Shown in pieces: positions 25,801-37,800 of a stretch of 64,000 nucleotides of DNA (its first letter is position 1; each line of letters opens with the position of its first letter). The notes under the pieces were generated by a model. The model saw nothing but the letters and a program-made list of their open reading frames with translations. It was not told where the DNA came from and ran no database searches. The DNA comes from Elysia chlorotica. Its lineage: Eukaryota; Mollusca; Gastropoda; Plakobranchidae. The DNA is taken from the NCBI GenBank assembly GCA_003991915.1, contig RQTK01001032.1, forward strand, positions 51,250 to 115,249, given 5' to 3'. Both the position numbers and the translations under genes were made by a program.

Positions 25801-28800
25801 ACTGACCCACCCTGCCTGTTTGATTGCAGGCTGCCGAGATCCCCAGCTGGATGTTCCTGATGTGGGTCAGCCAGATGACCGCCCTGCTGGACAAACCGGA
25901 GGCTCAAGTGGTGGCGCCGCTGCTGCTGAGAATCGCCGAGGATTACCCCCAGGTCTGGCCACGTGTGCCTGGTTCTCTCACAGCGTTCATGTTCTCTGTA
26001 CACCAAATAGTTAATAATACTGTGGCTGTGTTGGACATGGTCTTAAAGTTCTCTTTACGCCAAATACAGATAAAGTTTTTAATAAAAATTGGGTTGGTCA
26101 TTCAAGTTTCTTGGATTTTAATCATTTCATTTTCGCCATTGCTTATTTCTCGCCTTTCTGTCTTCCCCAGGCTTTGATCTATCCATTCCGCATGAGTTCG
26201 GAGGGGTACAACTTTGGATCCTCGGCTCAAGACAGTAAAAACAAAGACACTGTGCACAAGTAATTTCCTTTTCTCTTTGTACCTCGTACATCTCTCCTTC
26301 CTCCCTGTAAGTGTTCATGTTCTCTGTGTGCCTGGTTCTCTCACAGCGTTCATGTTCTCTGTGTGCCTGGTTCTCTCACGGTGTTCATGTTCTCTGTGTG
26401 CCTGGTTCTCTCACAGCGTTCATGTTCTCTGTGTGCCTGGTTCTCTCACAGCGTTCATGTTCTCTGTGTGCCTGGTTCGCTCACGGCGTTCATGTTCTCT
26501 GTACACCAAATAATAAATAATACTGTGGCTGTGTTGGACATGGTGTTCATGTTCTCTGTACACCAAATAGTAGGGGTACTGCATGTAATATTGATGGATG
26601 GTGTTTTATCTTTATGTTTTTGTTTTTTTATAAACATTATATTATCGATCAAATAAAGAAGGTATATGTTTGTAGTCATGACATTAGAAAGTCATAGAAT
26701 GATATGAAAAGATCTGTCATATATTTTTTCCCCTTCAGTTTTATCCTCAATTGTGTACATTCTAATCCTGGAACCTGAGCTCAGTTCACCAGGTCAAGTT
26801 TTTAATGAATATTGGGTTTGTCATTCAAGTCTCTTGGATTTTAATCATTCATTTCTTTTTCGCCATTGTTTATTTCTTGTCTTTCTGTCTTCCCCAGGCT
26901 TTGATCTATCCATTCCGCATGAGTTCAGAGGGGTACAACTTTGGATCCTCGCCTCAAGACAATAAAAACAAGGAAACTGTGCACAAGTAATTTCTTTTTC
27001 TCTTTGTACCTCGTACATCTCTCCTTCCTCCCTGTAACAGCCCATCATCTCTGTATTGAGCAGCCCTTACCTAATTAGTGTATTCTTTTAACAGAAGCCT
27101 TGGTAACAGGCAGATCTGTATAATTATGTTTTTAACTGACAGCGATGAATCAGATTAAGCACAACTGATATTTTTAGATTTAAGTCTATGTAGTATTTTT
27201 AATTTATTATCTATATACATTTCCTGGTACAACTTTAATGGAGTCAAGTTTTATTGTGTGGCACATTTAAAGATAGTTTTGTTCACCTAGTCTATTTTGA
27301 AATGTTGAAAGTCATTGATTTATTGTAGTCCTCTTTTAGTCCCGTTATCACTTTAATATATTTTGCTGCAAAGATGATCATTGGCAAAATGAGACTAATG
27401 TGTAGACAGTAAACATTCGTATACAAAAATATTGTATTTGGTTTACAACAATCATAATCAAATTAAACTCTAAAAACTGTTAAAGTATGGGTCAAAACAA
27501 GAGAAAGAAATGCTTTACCAAGGAAGGCTGTCATAGTAATATAATTATTTAAAACTGCAAGTTTGGGAATGTCCCCATTGTCATTCTGTTAAATTTGAAG
27601 GAATTGACACCGAGTTTCTATTTTCATGTTAAGACGAAACTGTATAGCATATTTCTCTACTTGCTCAATACCTCTGCTCATCTCGCTACTAAATAATAAA
27701 AATAGGAAAAACAATTAAGTTCCAACTTGCCAATAAGTTTAAGTTTTATGCAAATCACCGTTTTTGAATGTTTTGTGTGAAATTCGCTGTGGTAGTTCCA
27801 ACTCGCCAATAACTTTTAGTTTTATGCAAATCCCCGTTTTTGAATGTTTTGTGTGAACTTGGCTGCGGCAGACTGGAGGAGCTGTGCAGCAACCCTGTGA
27901 TCAACAAGTTCATCAGCGCCCTCGAGCAGTTCGGTCAGCCAGACATGATCTTCAAGGTGAGTCGCCCTGCGTGTGTCTGGACATCATGCTCGGTCCCTGG
28001 GAATAGAATACAGAACGTATGGATTAGGGAGGGACATTTTTATCTAGCTGTAATTAATGTTACAGTATAATGTGAGAGAAGAAGACCAGAGGGAATAGGA
28101 ATTGCACGTCCGTCTTGAATATTTTCTCAGTTGTAATCAAGAAACTCTCAATGGAAGGAGCTCTAGAGATTTGGATTTATCGATTTGACTCAGCTATAGG
28201 ACATTTTTTCTGCTTGATTGTGTATTACAATGAGCCACTGGTCTAAGCGTATGATACAACAGTGGACAGCGTGATAAACTCGGGCTGAAAGGGAAGAACA
28301 AAAATAGTTTATGGTACATTCTTCAGTTACAAAATATTTTTACTTTTTTGGTAATAACCAAAAATGTGATATTTCATTCTATCAGACCATTTTTATCAGA
28401 CACTATTTTTGAGTCCTGATTAGGTACTGTAAAATACTGTTCATCCAAAAAAAATCTAGGAATGTAGAGGAAAAGACAGGAAGACTGATTGATTTCCTTC
28501 AAAATACATTGATCAAATAATTATGTGAATAATCCGCCTAAGCAGCCAGCAGGATTGTCATAACTTTGGTCATGTTCCTAGCTCGAGCTCAGTGTCCTCA
28601 CCAGTTGAGATCTGTTTCACTTACTTTGAAGCGCTAGCGTCTTTTTAAAGACTTAAATTTTCACATTCAAATTGTAGAGAAACATACCTGCAGTACAGTC
28701 TTTGTAACAACCTTATCTAGAAAAAAATGTGATTGAGAGAATTCTCCATTTTTTCTACTGCTCAGGACTGGTGCAGCGACATGAGAAAACTTCTCGCAGA

Positions 28801-31800
28801 CCGGAAGCGATCCAAAGGCCTGGTCGAGAAGAAGTTCCGGGAGCTCGTGTCGCAGCTGTTTGACGTGCGATCCTCGGCCTCGCAAGACACGCTGAGCACC
28901 CAGACAAGCTTCACGTCCACGGCCGGCTCGGTCCCCATGGGAGATTACCGCAAGGGCTTCGCTGTGGTTAGTTTCACTTTCTATTTAAAGCATCTGTACT
29001 GCAAGGGGTTTGCTGTGGTTTGTTTAACTTTCTATTTAAAGCATCTGTACCACAAGGGGTTTGCTGTGGTCATCGACATATCAATTTGTATTATTGCCTA
29101 CAAAGTAGGGGTTGAGTTTGATCCCAACGCACTAAAGTGGTCAATATAATTGGATGTGAAGTGCAAGAACCCGGATTATTAGGAAATCTGAGATAAGGGA
29201 GAAAGTAGATTAAACTGATTTATTGACATGAAACTGATGTTTGAACCCCCAGGCTGTCAAGGATTTATTTTTCAAAACGTTTGGCCAAGACGGGGAGAAG
29301 CTGTCCAGCATGGCAAGCAAGGTAAGAGAACAGCAGCAAACAGAAATACAGACCTTCATACCTTCATAGTGGAATGGAAACTTCACAATGTTAACTTTGG
29401 TCTGTTTTTTTTAATTACTTTCCTTTAAAGGCATTTTCTAATATGGGCAGTTTTTTCCTGAACATCTGGAAGATGATCCAGTTAAAAATATGAGTTAATA
29501 ATGCAAATGTTGCATTCAAAGAGAAAAATGCACTAGAAAACAGTTTTGACAGCTTCATTAGCATTGTTTTGCAATATTAAAATATTTGGGATTATTGTCA
29601 ATGTTACGCCATTTTCAGGTGAAATTGAATCTTAGGATATATGTAAAGAAGCTTTACAATACTTCAGGTATGTTACATTATAAAACTGTTGTATTGTCGT
29701 TTGTTTTTTGAATGTGTAGCCTTGAAAAATAAAATTGGTATTAAATGGTTATAGAGCGAGTTCAAGCAGAGAAGAACTTGTGTGTTTTGGTGTGCTTTAT
29801 TGAACTTAAATAAAACTTTGCTGGATAACTCAGCTGCTGCATCATTCGACTGCTTCATTCTTCAAAATTCTGAGTTTGGACACTGGCTTGGAACATTTAG
29901 TGACAGGGTTCAATATTTCTGTAATGTCTAACCTTCATCGGGCCTGATTAATAGTCAGTATGATGGTTGGGTTTGGCGTTACATTGATCTAAGTCTTCCT
30001 CAGTAGCAACAAGTTAAGCCTTGAATTTCCCTGTTGTATCCATGTACATTCCATGCGGTACTTATCTAGGTTGAGTTTTCAAAATCTTTGGTTCTCTTTC
30101 TATCTTGTTGTCCTAGTAAAATTTAAAAACTGAGTAGGGGCTTTAAACCACAAATAAAAAAAATGTCTATTCTTACCCAGGAATTCAGCAGCGCTGAAGC
30201 AAAGATAACCAGTGCAATCAGCAGTCTGCAAGGACAAAGGGGAAACCAGCTAGCGCCACCTACAAAGATTAAAGATTATTGCCCTTGGATGTCAGATTTC
30301 AACCCCAGCAAGAGTGGAGATTTGCTGGAAATTCCTGGTATAAACATTTTTTTAAAGAATGTTTTTTTCTTTTTTTCTTAAAAATAGCACCTTTCCTTTT
30401 TACTCATGCATGTTAAGTTTTAATTTTTTTTTCTCTCTTTAGTTTTCTTCTTTTTGTCTGTAATTCAAAATATAATTATATAATCTTATACCAAAAATGC
30501 TATTAAAAAACTCTAATTTACCCTGCCGCAAGTTGCTAATCCAGTGAGTGTGTGTAAAGCAAGCACTCGGCATACTTACCATGGGCATAGTGTTCCAGCA
30601 TTGAATAATATATATATTCTCTCTGACTTTTGTCTTTTTTCTTATCAGGCCAGTATGATGGTCTTAGCAAACCCTTGCCTGAATACCATGTCAAAATCGC
30701 CGGCTTTGACGAGAGGGTAAGTCAATGTGTGACAATTGACTCTAGTCATACGGACTGTTTTGCAAAATTTTGTGCTTTGTAGCTTTAGCCTACGTCCTGT
30801 TTTGTACCAATAAAACCTGTCGCAAAATTTGGACAAGTTTTTAATGTCAAACAAAGTGTTTATTTGACTTCCATCTGATAAAAAGATCCTTTTAAATGTA
30901 TTGCAATTTATTTGGATGGCTTTAAGCTAACCTTAAACTGACTAAAAACATTACATTTTTTACCCCATCACATATGCCATGTTTTTGGCTGTTATAAAAT
31001 GTCTTCTATTTCTAGGCATTTTGCTGAAAACAAAATATCTTTAGAAGACCAAAAAAAAGTGTTTATTTTTGTTCACTTATCAGGTGGTAATTTTTTTTAA
31101 AACCTTTTTGCACTTTTATTTCAATGTTTTTCCATTTTTGATTTTCTGCACATTTTGCTTCAGTTTTGACTTGATATCTCAAACTGTTTTTGCAGATATT
31201 GCCATGAAATTTTTTTTGTTATGGTTTTGTACCTTATGAAGAAGATAACTAAGTATAATGAAGTGTGTAGCTTGAAAATTGACTAAGTTATGATGAAAAT
31301 AGCCACCCCTACCCCTAAAATCTTACGTCAAAATTGCAAGGGATAGCCTTCAAGGCCCTGAATATTGTTGTGTGTCTAGCACCTCCTAGACTTCAGTCAA
31401 TTTCATAGAGTTTGGGTTAAGTATCAATGTAGAAAAGTGTGAAGTGTATTGAACTAAACATTTCTTAGACATCTTGACATTTCTTTTGTGCTTTTTTTTT
31501 GTGGAGACCCTAATTATCGCCATATTTTTTAAAGAGATGTTTGTGAAAATCATAGTTAAAACCATTTATTTTGTCCATTTTTGATAACTTTGTATTGCCA
31601 GGTTGTAAATTCTATTTGCCACTTTATCGTTACCTTAAATTGTTGGATTTAAGTTGTAATTGCCAATCTTCAAACCTTTTTTTTTTCAGCCAAAAAAAAA
31701 GTGTTTAATGTGGTCACTATAGGCACTTTTTTTTTCACCAAATTTGTTATTTCTTTTACAGTTCTCTCTTTTTAAAAAATTGGGAAATGGCTATCTTCTG

Positions 31801-34800
31801 TAGCTGCATTGTATAAATGTTTCTCTCAGTTCTCTGTTTTCCTCAACTTTATCATACCAGCTACATAGTTTATTGCTTTATGAATATTATCTATTTTTAA
31901 TTGCTCGTTCTTAACAAATTGTCCTCAACCTGGTCAGGTACTGGTCATGAAATCGCTGAGAAAGCCCAAGCGGATCATGATCCGGGGCAACGACGAGCGA
32001 GACTTTCCGTATCTGGTGAAGAGTGGGGAGGATCTGCGCATGGATCAGCGGATCGAGACGCTTTTCCTCATCATGAATGGCGTGATGGAAGCCGACCCCG
32101 GGTGCAGACAGCGCAAGCTGCGACTCAAGACCTACCAAGTTATTTCTATGACTCCAAGGTTTCAAGTCTGATTCTTTCATTTATCAACATTATCGACACT
32201 TTATTTTAATGCCACCATGATTTGTACTACAAGCAGAAAGTTTATTTTGTGTTCAAACTTAACAAAAAAATGTACGAAATAATTGAAAATCAAACAAAAT
32301 AAGTATTTTCATTAAGATTGTGACATGCAGCTTCCTCTCTGCTCTTGTTTTCCAATTTACTGTATGTATCATTGGCAGCAGAGAGTTCCTTGAAAATGTT
32401 ACAGTATATTGATTCCATCAGTAGGTTTATATGGAGATAGGTTGTTGTAGATTTAAATTCATGTCTGTTCTTAGTTTGGCTGTTGGTCCTCAGTCGTAGG
32501 GATTGTTTACTTTTGCAGAGTGGGCCTCATAGAGTGGATGAGACATACACAACCTCTGAAAGAATTCCTCATGGATGCCCTGTCTGAAGATGAGCAGAAA
32601 TACTTGGACCCCAAGAGCCCGTAAGACGATTATTACCCTCTTGTAATATTTCGTGCCAAAATTTTTAAATAAGAAATATCTGAAAAATTTTGTCAATAGC
32701 AGTTTTGTATGGAGTTTTGTATAATATTATTGCAGTTCTCATAGGGTTTGTTTGGTTATATTTCTAATTTAAGGCCTCTTTTTGCCTTTGTTATTTTCAT
32801 CCCTTATATCTTTTGATATCTAAAATGTAAAATTGTATATTGTATCATCTTAATTTGTTATTTATACTCTTTCTGCATATAAAAGAAATTATGATTCACT
32901 GCTCTGCAGTGTGTGAGGCGTAGTTCTCGCTTACTCATTATTGACTGTCATACTTCAATTTTTTACAAGAGCAAAAAGATGGTATGGGATTTCTTATTGT
33001 AATAAGTGAGACAACTTTTCCCTTCTGCTTCTGTTTACAACCGGAACAACGGCATCTTAATTTGAAATTCATACACCATCAGCATGAAAAAATGAAGATG
33101 TATATTTCACCTCTTTGGACAATGTGATGCTAGGTCTTGGTTTACTAATAAACTTTTATACATACATAAATTTTTAGGAGAGCAAAATGGTGGTGTAGAC
33201 TTTCTTTGTTTCAACTTTACATGGTGATATCTTATATATGATGTAAATGACAGCAACATTGTTTGTTGACACCCAACCTCTCTGTGAGCAGGCATGCACC
33301 AGGAAACCAGCACATGAAGTGGGTGGAGAAAGCTGCAGACAGAGACAACAGACGAGGCTTCCAGGGCATGTTCGACAAAGTCTTCACAAAGTACAGCCAC
33401 ACAGAGACTGTGAGAGAATTCAGGCAGAAAGAAGGGAAAATTCCATGGAACTTATCCAGGTATAATAATGCTCTCTGGGAATAACTAGAGATAAAATCCA
33501 TAAACTAAAATGACAAAGACCTAGCAAAGATTATTTATTTCCAAGGATTTTTCCATGATTTCATATTGTTTTTTTAATACACTCTTGTTTATTTTACCAA
33601 ATAAATTGATAGAAATTTATGGACAAATCACCTTCATCATGAAGTGCTATGCCAGTAGACGTCGGTGATCAGTCTATACATTAAAACAATTAGGTTGATT
33701 CTTTTGCCTTCAGCAATTGACCAGACAGCTATGTGAAGACATTTTTTTTTGTGTAAGTATCTTGCATTTTCCATGTTGTTTCACATTTTTCTTCGTGGCT
33801 ATGGGCGCGGTGGTCTAGTGGTAGAACATCGGCTTCCGACGCAAAAGGTCCCGAGTTTAAATCCTGGCTGTTGCGTTCCCTACTGGTTGGGTCGGTGTCA
33901 GTATAATGTGACCTGCTGAGATGGGAGTCGTGGTATCTCCACCCTGTCTCGTGTGTGGCAGCACATAAAAATTGTCAGACGTCCGTCTTGGGGCCCGTCC
34001 ACAATATAGCCTATATAGTGCTGCTGTTGGACGTTAAACCAACCCAACCAACCAACCAACCAAGTTGAGTAACCATTATCTGCGACGTGACCCAGGCGGG
34101 CGCTGCAGAGACTGAGCTCCTCCCCCGAGGCGTTCTACGTGCTCCGCTCAACGCTGCTGCGATCTCACGCCGTGGTCTGCGTCTGCCAGTACCTGCTGGA
34201 AAATGAAGATGTATATTTCACCTCTTTGGACAATGTGATGCTTGGTCTTGGTTTACTAATGAACTTTTATACATACATAAATTTTTAGGAGAGCAAAATG
34301 GTGGTGTAGACTTTTTTTGTTTCAACTTTACATGGTAATATTTGATATATGATGTAAATGACAGCAACATTTTTGTTGACACCCAACCTCTCTGTGAGCA
34401 GGCATGCACCAGGAAACCAGCACATGAAGTGGGTGGAGAAAGCCGCAGACAGAGACAACAGACGTGGCTTCCAGGGCATGTTCGACAAAGTCTTCACAAA
34501 GTACAGCCACACAGAGACCGTGAGAGAATTCAGGCAGAAAGAAGGGAAAATTCCATGGAACTTATCCAGGTATGATAATGCCGTCTGGGAATAATTAGAG
34601 ATAACATCTATAAACTAAAATGACAAAGACCTAGCAAAGATTAGTTATTTCCTAGGATTTTTCCATGATTTTATATTGTTTTTTTAATACACTCTTGTTT
34701 ATTGTACCAAATAAATTGATAGAAATTTATTGACAAATCTTCATCATGAAGTGCTATGCCAGTAGGCGTTGGTGATCATGTCTATACATTAATAAAATCA

Positions 34801-37800
34801 GGTCGAACCTTTTGCCCACACCAATTGACCAGACAGCTATGTGAGGACATTTTTTTGTGTAACTAGCTTGAATTGTCCACGTTGTTTCAATTTGAATGCA
34901 AGTTAAGTAACCATTGTCTGCGACGTGACCCAGGCAAGCGCTGCAGAGACTGAGCTCCTCCCCCGAGGCGTTCTACGTGCTCCGCTCAACGCTGCTGCGA
35001 TCTCACGCCGTGGTCTGCGTCTGCCAGTACCTGCTGGGCATCGGAGATCGGCACCTGTCCAACTTCATGGTCAACCTCAAGACTGGACACATGGTCGGCA
35101 TCGACTTCGGACATGCGTTTGGCAGCGCCACGCAGGTAACTGCTGTTCAGTTTAATATTTCAATGGTTTGTATTTCTCTTTATTTTCAATGTAACAGCAA
35201 TTATTGATAAACAGAAAAACATCACATAGTGTGGGCATGAACTTTTGCCATGCTTTTGTTGAGCCCTGAACTCCTGAGCCTAAATTATAACTCTACCTGG
35301 GCTCCTGTTTCTGTCAGTTTAGGTGTGTGTCAAATAAGACAGTGTGGGCAGTTGTTGTTTTTTCTAGATTACTTATTTGTTTGACATCATAAACATTAAG
35401 TAGAGGTACCTACTTGATATAAGTAGGATCTCGAACTAGCTCTAGATTTAGACCTAAATTGTTTCCATCTCCAGAGGGTGGTAAGACACGCCCTGTTTCC
35501 TCATCATTGCTAGGTCCGGTCGCTCAAATCTAGGTCTAAATCATCAAAATTATCCATCGCATATTGTGCACTAAAGCCAGCTTGTTTGGGCTGAGATCGC
35601 TTTATATTGATTGTGACGGTTTTTTTAACAAAATATACAAGAAAAACAACAGGCATTGGGCGCAAACATTTTCTAAAGTGTAGGGAAGTGGAAACCCTGT
35701 ATGTAAGTCGGGGAAATCCCTGTTTGTCTTTTTTTAAACCTTTATTTGGAGGGCTTACTTAGGAGTATCCTCAGACCGGCTCACCGGTCTTACGGTGTGA
35801 CTAAAAATAGCACCTAGACTGGTATACTGATCTTAGGGCTCAAGAGGTTCAGGATACTCTGAGAACTGTCTTCCAGGTTCTTTATTATGGGGCAAGGCTA
35901 CACAAGTAGCTTATTGTTCCCTCATGTTATATTTGTATGTTGTTTGTTTTTTTATGTTTCTCCGTTTTCAATCTTCAAGCAATTTGTTATAAGAAAAATT
36001 CTATTTTGTCAGGGAAAATATTGTGAGCATCATTTTTGGACTATCAAAACTTTGAAATCTGTTGTAAAAAGAGACATTCTTAATGCATTGAGATATCATT
36101 AGCTGTTTTCATAAATATGTTGTTACCGTATATAAACATGTTTTAGAATTTATCAAAGACTAAGAAAATAATAAGTATGAAAAATAGTCAATTTCAATGC
36201 TGCACATTAACAAAATATATCTAACATATTGGTTTACTCTTCTAGATAGAAAGAAAAACATTTTTAACTCATAAAGAATAATTATTGGGTTATGTTGCAA
36301 TAATATATCTGAATTTTGTATCTATGAGGCTGTGTCAAATGTCTGTTTTTTTAATTTTATCTTGCTATGGAGACTCACTCAAAAGCACCCTAGTTTAAGT
36401 CACGCTCAAACTCGTTGCCCCGTGTTTTGCCCAGTTCCTGCCGGTGCCGGAGCTGATGCCGTTCCGCTTGACGCGGCAGTTGACCAACCTGAACATGCCG
36501 ATGCAGGTCAAAGGTCAGACGGAGAGCTGCATGCGGCACGCGCTGCGAGCGCTGAGGGCAGACTCGGACCTCCTGCTGAGCACCATGGACGTCTTTGTGA
36601 AGGAACCCTCGCTCGACTGGATGGTGGGTAGCCTCCTCTATTTGCCATCTGTTATTGTTATTATTAAGTTTAGTCATGTTATTTTTATTTTTTTTGTCTC
36701 AGGTATTGTTGATGTAATATGAATAAATAACAGAAAAATAATTATATATCTATTGAGTGTGACACCTGCATATACTTTAGCTTTCCTCCAATAACTTGCA
36801 GCCTCAGAAAACATCATTCTTTTTTTGTTTCTGCAATAATTTTTAAGATATATTTAAAATTATTCTAAAGTATAGAAAGTAACATTTTAATTTTAGGACT
36901 ATTTAGTTAAATAACTGTTTATAGATATTAGAAATTTAAACATTTAATTTCAGTTTTTAATAATGAAAGCTAAACGCTGGATGATCCATTAAAACTTTAT
37001 TATATCTCTATTTCAATAAATGCAAATCTCTGAAAGAAAGTATTTTTCTCTCTCAATCTGTTTCAGAACTTTGCAGAGAAGCAGATGCAAGCAGGCAAAG
37101 AAACTGATGGTGAGTCACAGAAAATTTGTCACTCTTTTTGCATTTCCTGTTGAATGGTTTATTATTGATGCTCTGACTGCAGAAACTACTACTGCTGGTT
37201 TTGTTATACATGTAATTGTAAGTACCTATCTCAAAAACTGACCATGAAAAAAGCACCCATCGTTTGTACACTCAGTAGACCTAGTTTACTTGAAACACCT
37301 TGAACTTTGACGCTGGGAAGATAAAGCTGCACCATTCTCATTTCCTTGACCTGTTTAACTTTTGTATCTCCTAGATGCCGCTGAGGACGAAAAGTGGTAC
37401 CCGAAACAGAAGATTCAGTTTGCTCAGCGGAAGCTCCAGGGAGATCATCCCTGCCACATCATGAGGTGAGAAACCAAAACTCTGTTTGTTCTGTGCAGTT
37501 CAAGAGCTCTAGAGAAAGCACAACCATCTGTAATCTGCTAAGTACCATCTATCTGAAAGGAGGAACTGAAGCAGACATCAAAGTGACAATAGGAAAACCA
37601 AGAGCGGCATTCTCACAACTTAAGAAAATTTGGAAAGCTAACAACATATTTCAGACAATCAATATCAGACTGTTTCATTCAGATGTCAGGCCAACATAGG
37701 AACTATGAAGAAACTGCAGACATTTGTAAATATATGTTTTAGAAAGATCTTTGGGATATAGTGACAAGACAAAAGAATAAATAAGACTTCAAAAAGATCC

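Larger units (their letters stand above)
26070..27037 (+). repeat. tandem duplication of exon 30 with flanks (~240 bp)
   Basis: The segments at about 26070-26310 and 26793-27037 share intron (TCATTCAAGT, TTGGATTTTAATCAT), exon and downstream CTTTGTACCTCGTACATCTC. Confidence 0.9.
33087..34930 (+). repeat. tandem duplication covering PRKDC exon 38 and part of exon 39
   Basis: Unit 1 (about 33087-34199) and unit 2 (from about 34200) both begin with AATGAAGATGTATATTTCAC and share intron, exon 38, intron and the start of exon 39. Unit 1 carries a SINE at 33801-34064 that unit 2 lacks. Unit 1 ends inside exon 39, while unit 2 runs on into the complete exon. Confidence 0.9.
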
